From Carnegiea gigantea (Eukaryota; Streptophyta; Magnoliopsida; Caryophyllales; Cactaceae): a stretch of 64,000 nt of DNA. Every line of letters begins with the position of its first letter. Positions within the stretch are counted from its first letter, which is position 1. The notes below the pieces were generated by a model. That model made no database searches. It had not been told where the DNA came from and saw only the letters and a program-made list of their open reading frames with translations. Location of the stretch: NCBI GenBank assembly GCA_029747015.1, contig JAKOGI010000127.1:291001-355000 (forward strand), in the 5' to 3' direction. The position numbers and the translations under genes were made by a program. Shown piece after piece: positions 24,705-35,903 of the stretch.

Positions 24705-26640
24705 GATGGCTTCCCTCAAATTTCACTCATTTTTCTGATTTGTTCTTATACATGCTATTGTTGCCATGGTTACCTAGAACTGGAGCTCCTTTTGCAGGTA
24801 AAGGCATCCCTGGTTGGACCCAAGGGTCCGGGCCTTGAGGACTGAAAACCGTCTTCTTCTCCAATTGGGCATTGCTTGTTTTCTGGAATCTCATGTGATC
24901 GGAGCTCCAATGTGGTCTCTATGAACATTTTGTTCGTTCGTCTATTCAGGTCAATCCCACCTGAGATAGGACAGTTCAGAAATCTGAACACTCTAATATT
25001 ATATGCGATAAATGTGACTGGTCATCTGCCTTCTGAAATGGCAAACTTGGAGTCCTTGAAAATTCAAAACATCTCTACCAATACCATCATTAGAGAAGTA
25101 GCTTCAAAATGACAAGCCGACTGACAAAGCTAGAGGTATTGGGTGCCTACAAATAATAACTTCTCGGGTCTTCTGCCAAGGTTTGTGAATCTGAACCAGT
25201 TAGAGTATCTCAATTTAGAAGGGAACTATTTCTCGAGTGAGATTCCATCCTTTTATTCAGAGCTTCAAAGGTTGGAGGTTTAACCTCTAAATGGGAATTG
25301 GCTCTCTGGGAGGCTCCCTTCAAGTTTATCCCAATTGTTGAATCTTCAAGAATTGTATTTGGGCAACTTCAACACTTTTGAAGGACGAATCCCTCCCGAC
25401 TGGGGCAACTTAAGTTCTCTGCGTGTTCTTGATCCAGCTTCTTGTGGTCTTACGGGCACCATCCCTTCGATTTTTGGCCAGCTAAAGCTGTTAGAGCATC
25501 TGCATTCTCAAGAAAATACCCTTTCAGGTCACTACCGAGTTTTATAATCTAACCAGCTTGAGAGAACTTGATTTGGCTCTTGAGGGACTGACAGGCAGAA
25601 TACCTAAGTGCATTTCACAGCTGAAGCAGCTAGGACTTCTCAACCTGTTTGGAAACAAAATGGATGTTCCAATCCCAGGTTCAATAGGGGAGCTCCCTAA
25701 CCTACGCTGGTTAGGATTGCGGAGCAACAATTTTAACCCTGAGCTTCCTCAAAATCTTGCGCAGAGCAGAAACCCTAGAGTGCTTGATGTCACTAACTGT
25801 AAAATCAGCAGTTCCATTCCAAGGCAGCTCTGCAAAGGAGGGAAGCTAAAGTGGTTGAGTTTAACTAACAATTCTTTTTCTGGGTCTATTCCTCAGGAAT
25901 TAGGAAACCTCACATCGCTCGCATGAGTAAGAATATCTCATGGGATGTTGAACTTGCCATTGGCAGAGATCATAGAGCTTAATAACAACAAATTAAGTGG
26001 GGAGCTGCCATTAACAACTGCAGAAAATTCTCTCAGAACTCTAAACTTGGAAGATGGCTTCATCACAGGAGGGATTCCTCTGTCAATTCAAAAGTTGCGC
26101 AAACTGCAAAAACTCTTTCTGGGTATGAATACATTGTCAACAGTCACTCCAGTCTTTCCAGATGAGCTATTTAGCCTAAAAAACATATCGATGATTGATG
26201 TAACTGGCAATCAAATAAGTGGAGAGATTCCAAGGTTGATGGGGAATCGCTCATCTCTTATCTGAGTAGATTTCAAAGGAACTATCTGAGGGGAGAAGTC
26301 CCAAGAAAAATAGCAAATTTGATGGTTTTGCGTGCCCTTAATCTATCAAGGAAACATTTGACAAGGGAAAATCCAACCAATATGCAATCAATGGTCAGCC
26401 TGGTGAAACTAGACCTTTCTTATCGCAACTTATCAGGTAGGATACCGGTAGTCAGTTTTCTGCCTTTAAGGATGGTGCTTTCATAGGTAGCCCAAATCTT
26501 TGCTCTCAAACCCAAAGAATTTACAGCACTTCATCACAATCAGATGCGATACAAGCTTCTCTTCAAGGGTCATCATATGACATTGCTTCGTGCCGCTTTC
26601 AGACGGCCGTGGTAGTTGTTAACAATCTTTACGTAATCTT
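24705..26640 (+). pseudogene. CLAVATA1-like LRR receptor kinase, ectodomain only
   Basis: The order of parts follows CLV1: a start-like ATGGCTTCC with hydrophobic leader, an LRR N-terminal cap (LVGPKGPGLEDW then HCLFSGISCDRSSNVVSMN), and many plant-type LRRs such as SIPPEIGQFRNLNTLIL, GRIPPDWGNLSSLRVLD, GRIPKCISQLKQLGLLNLFG, SSIPRQLCKGGKLKWLSL and GSIPQELGNLTSLA. It ends with FSAFKDGAFIGSPNLCSQTQ, matching the CLV1 end-of-LRR block. At least five frameshifts or stops interrupt it. No transmembrane helix and no kinase domain follow 26640. A working copy would be a plasma-membrane receptor for CLE peptides; this copy cannot be. Confidence 0.88.
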
Positions 26641-28115
26641 GCATGCTTTGTAAATCTAGGGCCAACAAGAACAACCCTATGTGATTTAGAATTAACATTG
26701 CATACCACCCCTCCCCCTCCCCAAAAAACCCAAAAATTTTGCTAGCTTATTTCCTAAACAATGCGGGTTTGTCTTTTTTCTTTAATACGAGTTTGTCCAA
26801 TAAGAGCAGTAAATATAGCCACTTAAAACTATTATTCTTCTTTCTCATGACTTGAACATGTTAGTATAATGTAAATTGGTATACAATGATTGCAGTTCTT
26901 GATTAGGTTGACATGTCCTGAAAAAACCAGGTAATCAGGACAAAAAAATTCATTTGATTTCTAAAAATTAGAGTGACTCTGGGTTCATCTAGCTTCTGTA
27001 TGAAGCAGACCATGTTTAATGATTAGATTTGAAAGGTGAAGGCAACTCAAAAACCACTAGGCCATCCTTTTTGATGAGGCATAGCTAGGCATGATGCTGA
27101 AGCACATATTCCTTACAAGCATGCAGGAAACTCAAAGCTTCTTACCCCAGCCCCACAGATTTTTCTGTTCTCTTTTTTTGAGGGTGGGGGGGTGTTCAAA
27201 GGGATGCACTAAGTTGAGGTAATTGGGTTATGGAATCTCTAACCATCTGAAAGAGCAGCTGATTGGTAAAAAAAATGCATATGTATTGCCTAAATTTCTT
27301 GAAGTGGACCATTACTCTAGTGGCATTACTCAAAGCCAAAGAGCTTAAAACATTAATACTTTCGTCCAGATTGTTTAGACCTGATCTGGTGTCTCAATAT
27401 ATAAGCCCTAAGCTTGATGAATTATTCATTGTTCAAAATGGTCTAGTGTTCATTTACATGTGATCTTAAGGTGTAAAACTTACAACATTAGTTAACTTTC
27501 TTGAAGAAATCATTAACTTATTACCCATCACATGCTGCAATTCTTATGTAACCATCTCCTGTTAGCAACGAGACTAATCATTGCACAAGGCAGCAACAAT
27601 GATCCTGGTGTGACCAATCTTGAATGATATGAAGGCCAAAACTTGATGACCTTTCCTGTGTAGTTTTCTTTTACTGCGAGTGAAGTTCTTAGAAGTAATT
27701 CATCCAGGAAGATAATATGTATTATCTTCAGGGATGGTCAGACTGGTTTTGAGAACTGGCCGTGTACTGAGTCCATTACCCACAAACAAGTGTATCATTG
27801 CCAAGTCAATGTCACGACTCCTGCTCTCCCAAAATACCGAAATGGGTCCTTAACCTTTGCACTTTACAGAGCTGCAATGTTTGCTGCACTCTAGGATGCA
27901 TAACAGGAATGGAAACTCATATTGTGGTTGGTACTCTAAGCTGAAATTAACCCTTTTTGAAATTTCTTGTTGAAAGTTGAATGAAAGCAGAAAGGTCAAT
28001 ATAGCTGGAATTTGAAGCAGGTCTTCATTGCCAACCTAAGTAAGTTTATGGGTTACGGTGGCTGATACCCATCCACGCCATTACTTTCCAGGAAAATAAA
28101 TCAGTAGAAAGAGAC
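26641..28115. other. Intergenic, nothing recognised
   Basis: AT-rich sequence with a CT-rich/C-rich run near 26706-26730. No frame, RNA gene or repeat structure could be supported. The receptor's missing kinase is not found here on either strand. Confidence 0.6.
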
Positions 28116-28328
28116 AAATTATCCCTCTGAATTTCTGTTATATCCTAAGGCACTAGTGCCGACCCAAGTGAGTGCAACATTTGGATAGCGGAGAACTCCT
28201 TGTATCTCAAAGGTTTATTCGGGAATACCAGTTGCACGTCGGGTGAATAAAACATTTAGGACAAGCGATTTCGATCCTGCCTAAAGGTCTCGGAATAGTC
28301 CGAATTTTCGAACCTTTGATCTCTAACA
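28116..28328 (+). repeat. Copia 5' LTR, truncated
   Basis: Matches 33168-33374 with scattered substitutions, ending in CTCTAACA. The sequence to the left (CAGTAGAAAGAGACAAATT) is unrelated to the rest of the 3' LTR. Confidence 0.88.
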
Positions 28329-28352
28329 CTGTAAAGGTTTTATTTTCTTCCC

Positions 28353-29245
28353 ATGGCTTCTTCACTTCGAGACTTATCGACTAATTTTGTCAAATTAGAG
28401 AGGTTCAATGGAGGCAACTTTAGGCGTTGGCAGAAGAAGATCCATTTTCTTCTTACTACATTAAAGGTAGCATATGTCCTCAACACTCCACCAATTCTAG
28501 AGCAAGAAAATGAGATCGCTGATCAAATGCGTGCCCATGCCAAGTGGAAGAATGATGACTACATATATCGTGATCATATTCTCAATAGCATGTCAGATCC
28601 TTTGTTTGACACATATCAAGTAGTGCTATATGCAAAGGAGTTGTGGGATGTCTTGGAGGCGAGATGCATGAAAGAGGATGCTACAAGCAAGAAATTTTTA
28701 GTAAGTCACTTTAATGGATATGTAATAAGGGATGATCGGTCAATAATCGAACAATTTAATGAACTTCAGAGAATCTTAGGTCACTTCAAAATGCATAATA
28801 TGAATATGGATGAACCTATTATAGTTTCTAGTATAATAGATAAACTCCCGCCTTCTTGAAAAGATTTTAAACACAGTCTTAAACATAAAAAAGAGGATCT
28901 CTCTCTTGAGGAATTAGCCAATTCTCTTCGAATTGAAGAGGAATTTCGTAAGTAAGAGAACACTAAACTTTTCTCTAGTGTTAATCTTGTGGAAGATGGT
29001 CATTCTTAGAAGAGGAAATTTGATAAAAAGAAAGATTATAAAAAGAAAAAGCCTCTTTGTTGGTATTGTGGAAGTCCTGGTCACTTGAAACGTGATTGTC
29101 CTAACCCAAAGAAGAAAAAGAAGATGGGCCCTAAAAAGTCCAAATCTAAGGGGAAGGAGAATTTTGCTATCGTGATTTCCAAGGTTAACATGATCCAAGA
29201 TGATGATTCTTGGTGGGTTAACTCTGGTGCTACAAGACATGTTGC
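28353..29245 (+). pseudogene. Copia Gag with zinc knuckle
   Basis: Begins MASSLRDLSTNFVKLERFNG, a copia Gag N-terminus, and continues DHILNSMSDPLFDTYQ and LWDVLEARCMKEDATSKKFL. A stop at 28857 interrupts it, but the same frame goes on with LSLEELANSLRIEEEFRK and a second stop. The zinc knuckle CWYCGSPGHLKRDC (about 29062-29103) keeps CX2CX4HX4C. The frame then runs into the protease. Confidence 0.9.
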
Positions 29246-29634
29246 AGGACAAGGCCTTATTCAAGACCTATGAGCCAGTGGAAGATGGTGCACCTCTCTA
29301 CATGGGGAATTCTTCAATGGCACAAGTCCTAAGTAAAGGAAGTGTAGTATTAGAATTTACTTCCGAAAAATCTTTAACTTTGAATGATGTATATCATGTT
29401 CCGAAAATTCGGAGGAATCTTGTATCGGGTAGCATTTTAAATCGTTTTGGCTTTAAAATGGCGTTTGAGGCTGATAAGTTTGTACTTTCTAAGGGTGGGG
29501 TGTTTGTGGGAAAAGGTTATTTGTATGATGGTATGTTCAAGTTAAGCATTACTAATAATAAGAATGTCATTGCTTATGTTTGCGACTCCTTCTACTTACG
29601 GCATTTTAGATTAGGCCATGTGCATTTCAAATAA
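29200..29634 (+). pseudogene. Copia protease and pre-integrase
   Basis: The active site reads WWVNSGATRHV (family DSGATRHV), so the catalytic Asp is Asn. A frameshift follows within about 10 codons; the sequence then reads DKALFKTYEPVEDGAPLYMG, VVLEFTSEKSLTLNDVYHVP, RRNLVSG and FRLGHVHFK. Confidence 0.88.
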
Positions 29635-30400
29635 ATGAATGACATGGTTAAGCTTAACTTAATACCAAATATGAATGTTAGTGATAAAAAGTGCACAACT
29701 TGTATGTTGACTAAAATCACTAGAAAACCTTTTCCTAATGGTCAAAGATCTTCTAATATTCTAGACTTAGTACATAGTGACATATGTGTGATAAATGGTC
29801 AATTAACATTAAGTGGTTAAAGATATTTTATCACATTTATATATGACTATTCTAGATATTGTTATGTATATTTACTAAGTTCTAAGGATGAGGCAGTTGA
29901 GAAATTTAAAGTTTACAAGAATGAAGTTGAACTTCATCGTGAGAAATTCTTAAAGTGCCTAAGGTCCGATAGAGGTGGAGAGTATTATAGTCCTTCTTAT
30001 TTTGAATTCACCGGAATTGTGCATGAAGTCACAGCACCATATACCCCACAACAAAATGGTGTGGCCGAAAGGAAGAATAGAGTTCTAACCGAGACTATTA
30101 ATGCTATGTTATTCAACTCGCGATTAGGACCTGGATTTTGGGGTGAAGCCTTATTAATGGCTTGCTACATTTTAAATAGAGTACTAAATAAAAGAAGTAA
30201 GACTATTCCTTATTAATTTTGGAACAAAAGAGAACCAAACTTGAGGCATTTAAGAGTTTAGGGTTGTAGAGCAATACTAAGGGTTCCCGAGCCTAACAGA
30301 AAGAAATTAGGTGAAAAAGGAATTGATTGTATCTTTATTGGATATGCTCTACATAGTAAGGCTTATAGGTTTATGGCTATTGAACCTAATGAATTTATCT
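29635..30400 (+). pseudogene. Copia integrase
   Basis: A zinc-binding remnant (CTTCMLTKITRKPF) leads into the core. All three acidic residues remain: LVHSDICV, CLRSDRGGEYYS and QQNGVAERKNR. Stops occur near 29817 and 30214. PGFWGEALLMACYILNRV and IGYALHSKAYRF mark the C-terminal region. Confidence 0.9.
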
Positions 30401-30734
30401 CAGTTAATACTGTGATAAAATTACGGATGTTATTTTTGATGAAAAAAGATTCTCATCTATTTCTAGACCTAGAAATGCAGATCTTAATCATCCTGAAAAG
30501 GAACAAAATAAAGTACAAGATATTCAACATGACAATGTTGAGAATAATTAATGATGTTCCTAAACTTAGGAGAAGTAAAAGAGCAAGAAAATCTAAAGAT
30601 TTTGGAAATGATTTCTTTGTTTATCTTGTAGAAGGATCCAAGGAATCAGTCACCAGGTGTATTCCGTATTGTTATAATGTGGAATCGAATCCTCAAACCT
30701 ATAAGGAAGCTATGTCTTCACCCAATGCTTCTTT

Positions 30735-32276
30735 TTGGAAAGAGGCTATTATGATGAAATGGCTTCAATCATGGGAAATGGAACTTGGAAGCTTACTGAT
30801 TTACCCCCGGGGTGCAAACCTATTGGCTATAAATGGGTGTTTAAAACTAAGAAGAACATTAATGGTTTAATTCTTAAGTTTAAGGCAAGACTTGTAGCCA
30901 AGGGAAATAATCAAAAGGAAGGAATAGATTATTTCGATACTTATGCCCCAGTTGCCAGGATTTCGACAATTAGGTTGTTGCTAGCATTAGCCTTAATTTA
31001 TAATCTAGTGATTCACCAAATGGATGTCAAAACGGCATTCTTAAATGGTGATCTAGATGAAGAAGTGTACATGAGACAACCTGAAGGGTTTGTTGTGCAA
31101 GAGCACAAAGTTTGTAAGTTAGTTAAGTCCTTATATGGACTTAAGCAAGCCCCAAAACAATGGCATCAAAAGTTTGATGGCGCTGTTTTGAAGAATGGAT
31201 TATTCATAAACAACACTGACCAGTGTGTGTATGCCAAGTTCAATGGTGACAGATGAGTAGTCATATGCTTATATGTGGATGAGATGTTAATCTTTGGTAT
31301 TGATTTTGAGCAAATTGAGAGTACTAAAAGATTTTTGTCACAAAATTTTGACATGAAAGACTTGGGCAAAGCCGATGTAATCTTAGGTATTAAGATTACT
31401 AGGCATAATGACTCTCTAGTGTTGCCTCAATCTCATTACATAGAAAAAGTATTAAGAAAGTTTAACAATTATGATTGCAAACCTATACATACACCTTTTG
31501 CTATGAACATGAGATTGGAAAAGAATGAAGGTAATCCAGAAGCTCAACTGGAATACTCAAGGGTAATTGGTTGTCTTATGTATGTTATGACATGCAATAG
31601 ACCTGATATAACTTTTGCGGTTGGAAAGTTAAGTCGATATACCTGCAATCTAGGGCGCACGCATTGGCATGTAGTGCAAAGGGTATTAAAATACCTTAAA
31701 ACTTCCATAAATTATGGTTTACACTATCGTGGTTATCCACCAGTATTGGAAGGTTTCATAGATGCTAGTTGGATAACAAATAGTGAAGATTATTCCTCTA
31801 CTAGTAAGTGAGTATACACTCTTAGTGGGGGTGCAATATCTTGAGAATCAAAGAAACAAACATGTATAGCAGATTTGACAATGGCTGCTGAGTCTGTAGC
31901 ATTGGGATCGGCTTGCAAAGAAGCTAAATGGTTAAGGAATTTGTTATATGAGATGCCTTTGTGGCTGAAACCTATGTCACCAATTTCTATCCGGTGTGAT
32001 AGTATGGCTGTTTTGGCTAAGGCATATAGTAACATATACAATGGTAAATCTAGGCATATTGGTTTACGACACAGTTATATGAGGCAACTAATCATAGATG
32101 GTGTTATAACTGTGGAGTTCATTCGAACTTTTCAAAACTTGGCTGATCCATTAACAAAAGGCCTTCTAAGGAATTTAGCATCTAAGGCAGCCAAAGGGAT
32201 GGGGTTAAAGTCCACATTTAAAATCACACATGGTGGAAACTCAACTTGGCATTCGATGGAAAATATTGAATCTTAA
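30735..32276 (+). pseudogene. Copia reverse transcriptase and RNase H
   Basis: RT blocks GYKWVFKTKKNINGLI, FDTYAPVARISTIRLLLALA, IHQMDVKTAFLNGDLDEEVY and SLYGLKQAPKQWHQ are present. The catalytic YVDD is YVDE (ICLYVDEMLIFG), losing the second metal-binding Asp. A stop at 31254 precedes it. RNase H follows from about 31740 (GFIDASW, MAAESVAL, IRCDSMAVLAKA, SRHIGLRHSYMR, LADPLTKGL), with stops at 31809 and 31842. Confidence 0.92.
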
Positions 32277-32890
32277 GTTCAAGGAGCTATAGTACACCAT
32301 TTTCGTGATTTGCAAGCATATAATTTTCCCATCCAACAATGCAGTGCTTGGTTATATTACCGCATGATATACTAGGGTGAGGAGTTGCTCTTAATGAACC
32401 TCACATGAGTTGCTTAGAGAATGTTCTAGAGTTTAGTGTTGATTATAATAAATTTGTATTACCCTGGGAATGCCTGGGTGTATTTGTAAATTTATTATGA
32501 AATCAATAAAATCTCATTTCTTTACATTCTTTTATTTCATGTATAATACTTTATATGGGGTATTGATAGGTTAACCTATGTGAGCATAAAGTTTGGCCGC
32601 TTTAAGGAGTTTTATGGACTTGACTCCGATGTGCTCATGAATAGATACAAACACATGGCCAGTTTAAATGTGTTAGGATTACTATGTGATTTTGGGATGG
32701 AAGTTTTGTGTGTGATTTGAACACAAGTGATCATAGAGGATAGGCTGTTCAAAGCTTAGTCGACCATGCTATTCTGGTTATTTGTTGGGCAAGTCATCAA
32801 GGTGGGGGTTCAATCGCAAGACACCTCCATTTTATACATAGGACCTCCGAAAATTTCTTAACACCATTTATTATGGAAATGGAGGGCAAT
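32277..32890 (+). mobile_element. Copia 3' internal non-coding region
   Basis: Non-coding sequence between the RNase H stop and the polypurine tract GGAAATGGAGGGCAAT (ends 32890). Blocks around 32570-32850 (CCTATGTGAGCATAAAG, GGCCGCTTTAAGGAG, CAATCGCAAGACACCTCCAT) recur in the non-coding LTR element at 60430-60690. Confidence 0.7.
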
Positions 32891-33374
32891 TGTTGGAATA
32901 TTTCCAATAAAAATTGGACAAGGCACAACAAATTAATTATATTTTTTGCTTTGAAAAAATATAATTAGAAAATCCAATTAACTAATTTTCTATGCATCTC
33001 TTCATTTATAGCCATTAAGATTAAATCTAATAGTTGAAAATTTATCTTATGAAAACATGCTTCTTTTTATGAAAAGATACTTTTCTCTTGAAAAGGCACT
33101 TAGTTCTCTATAAATAGGGAAGAACTAAGTGTGGTTTGGACATCCAAAAATTGTTCCAACAAATCAATCCCTCTGAATTTCTGTTATATCTTAAGGCACT
33201 AGTGCCAATCTAAGTGAGTACAACATTTGGATAGCGGAGACCTCTTTGTATCTCAAAGGTTTATTTGGAAATACTCATTGCACATTTGGTGAATAAAACC
33301 TTTAGGACAAGCGATTTCGATCCTGCCTAGAAGTCTCAGAGTAGTCCTAATTTTCGAACCTTTGATCTCTAACA
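32891..33374 (+). repeat. Copia 3' LTR, 484 bp
   Basis: Begins TGTTGGAATATTTCC after a polypurine tract and ends CTCTAACA. A TATA-like CTATAAATAGGG lies at about 33108-33119. The right 207 bases match the 5' LTR remnant. Confidence 0.9.
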
Positions 33375-35560
33375 CAACCAACCGCACGCTTGCTGTACCT
33401 GTTTAACTGGGCAAATTTTTGATATCTGTTAGGATCTAATGACAACAGTCTCCCAACAATTATAGCATAAGACTGTATTATTCCTATGCCCTCTCACATA
33501 TTATGAATTATATTTTACTCACGGAACTTCTCTGCGACTACCTTGCAAGGCAATCCTGAAAGTTACTATCTATTTTTTCCACCCCTTGTTTTCCCCTTTG
33601 GCCCGACCATCTACAGATATTATAGTCCCGGGTTTTCTTTTTCTTTCTTTTCCCCCTCTTTTCTTTTTAACCTATTGGGCGACATTGACATTTTAATTCC
33701 CTGAACGTGGGTTCATGCGATGGATGTTGGCCTTGGAAACAGATGCATTTGCCATCCCCTTTCAGTTGCTTTTGACTCCGAGTTACTCTGTATTTTTAAT
33801 CTTCTTTTAGCAAGTGTGCAGGATGCTGATTCCTTAGTTACTGCAATATACAACGTTGATTTTATAGTTATGAAATTATCAGTTAACAGTTGATATATGA
33901 TCGCCATTATGTAACCAAGACACGCCAGCATAGTCCCACATCGAGGGACAGCCTAAAGAGTTTTCTTTATACTACTGGCTAGCCGGAGCGTCGCTCCAGT
34001 ATCGTAATTGGAGGGGGGTCTCTTGCAGATGGATTTATTATATTTGAGAACAGTTTGTATTAGATTATACTTTGGGTTAGGTGATATTTGTGTCAGTTTG
34101 ATTTGGGCCAATTTGTAGTTAATTAATTTTTAGTGCAATATGTTTGTCATATAAAAATAGGTAAGTTTGTAGAAATTTCGGATTTAGTATGGCTCAGTTC
34201 GGGCCAACTTGGATTTCAATTCTACTTACAGGTGAACTTATTTTGAATGTCAGGTCGAGTATGGATCCGAGTAATTCAGTTTGGTTCAAATTTCAAATCT
34301 CAGGGCAATTTTTTCAGATCTACCTACAAACATCTTAGCTCACCACAATAGCATCACCCAAAATTATTACTCAGATTCCACGAAAAAGAAATTGAGTTTT
34401 CAAGGATCAAAGTAGGTAATGCGAGAGGGACAGTTCATTATATTTTGGTATAATGATTAGTGGACAAAACACATGGCCCTCTTTATAAACGAAATTAACT
34501 ATGTGCATATTGCCCCCAAACCGAACATTTAAGGATAGCTAGTTCTACGTGGATGGAAATTTTGGAGAGAATACAAGCATTTAATGCCCAGCCATATTAG
34601 AGAAAATATAAGGAATTAGGAGGATATTAGCGTTAATCCTCCGATGAGAGATTCTCTTACATGGGGATTGACTAAACAGAAGGTCTTTACAATCATTCAA
34701 GGAAACGATGTAAGAGAACTGAGACAAATTGCAAAGCCATTTAGAAGATAAGAGCACAAAAGAAGATGAAACTATCTTAGTTGGTGTGCTGCTCATGAGA
34801 CCCGGACAGGCCCCAGCTGCTGAAAGCAGTAAGTTCATTTTTTTAAGGCATGCCTCGAGTTGGACTTCGCAAATGGGTCATTTGCGAAGTTTCGGGGTGG
34901 CTTAACTTCTGTTCTGGTTGTGTGGGGCCGAATCAGTTTGGGCTCGGATTTGGTTTTAATTTGAGCCATTTTTGTCCAAGTTAACATTGGATCAATCGAT
35001 TTTTGATCCAACATAAGTCTGTCTCCAAAAAACAAAAAACACAGAAAAAAATTAAGGTGAAGTTGGTTCAGTATATGTCGTTTTCGGTTTTATATCCACT
35101 TCAGGTTAACCGTCTCCGGTGTCAAGTTAGGTAACGATATGAGTCACTCGATTCAGGTTTTGGATTTCTGATTAGTTTTATCAAGTCTACCCACAGTCAC
35201 CTCAGATAAACTTGGAGCCTGCCAAAGGGAGCACCACTATAGTCACTAGTAACACTCAGTATCCCCCATGTTCCGAGTACAAGCAATACAAAATCTGAAT
35301 TAAACTAAATTTACAAGTGATCCGTATTTCCGACGAAGCAATCACGAAGATGCTACTAATAACTGTTAGCAGAGTCCAAAGGCACAAGAAGTTTACAATT
35401 TCCGCAAAGAATAACAGAGCAACTGATATTGAAATTCAGTGGTGCCAATAGCAAGTTACAAGGATGCCAACAAACGCCCCCTAAATAGCTAATTGATCCT
35501 GAAAAACCTGTAAGAGAAATCTCTTCAGAGGCATCCTCAAAGTTAAAACATAGCAAGGGC
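33375..35560. other. Intergenic; weak relic of the 20450-20920 region
   Basis: 33700-33960 shares short ordered blocks with 20480-20920 (GTTCATG...GATGTTGGCCTTGG, AGGATGCTGATT, AGTTATGAAATT, AGTCCCACATCGAGG), suggesting a third, older copy. The remainder shows no supportable gene. 34100-34330 and 34860-35200 are rich in TTTGGTTC/GGGTC-like words. Confidence 0.4.
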
Positions 35561-35561
35561 C

Positions 35562-35804
35562 TTAGCACTTCCCAATCAAGTCACTGAAACTCATTCCATT
35601 GGTGGGTCCTTCTGTCGCTTGCATAAGTTCCAGTGCAATGGAATTGTTGCTTGCCCCGTGTGCCATCCCTTTCTGCAGTTCTATGCAACGTTCCATTACA
35701 AAATGAAGAAAAAGATACGTTACGGTCCCAACTCCCAACATACACCTCACCACTTCAGCCGGGCAATATGCAAAGTTACCGTGACATGAGTTAATCCAAA
35801 ACAT
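35562..35804 (-). other. Coding-like segment downstream of the phytochelatin-synthase-like gene
   Basis: An open frame of 80 residues with ordinary protein composition (CPAEVVRCMLGVGTVTYLF, then MAHGASNNSIALELMQATEG), ending at a stop at 35562. A pyrimidine-rich stretch and CTGCAG (about 35675) could act as an acceptor. It does not match the known phytochelatin-synthase C-terminus. It could be a 3' exon reached by alternative splicing, part of the 3' UTR, or chance. Confidence 0.3.
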
Positions 35805-35903
35805 TCAGTAAGCTTTACATATGATTGCTACTAGGACAGATCAATAAAGTTTACTAACTGTACTCGCAGAAGATTAGTAAAGGCTGGAATCTTTCAGAAA
35901 GTC

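Larger units (their letters stand above)
28116..33374 (+). mobile_element. Ty1/copia element with truncated 5' LTR
   Basis: Two direct repeats (28116-28328 and the right part of 32891-33374) bracket Gag, protease, integrase, RT and RNase H in copia order. The 5' LTR lacks its first 270 or so bases. The usual TGGTATCAGAGC primer site is not seen after the 5' LTR; the Gag ATG follows only 24 bases later, so the leader was deleted. Each domain carries stops or frameshifts. Confidence 0.92.
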
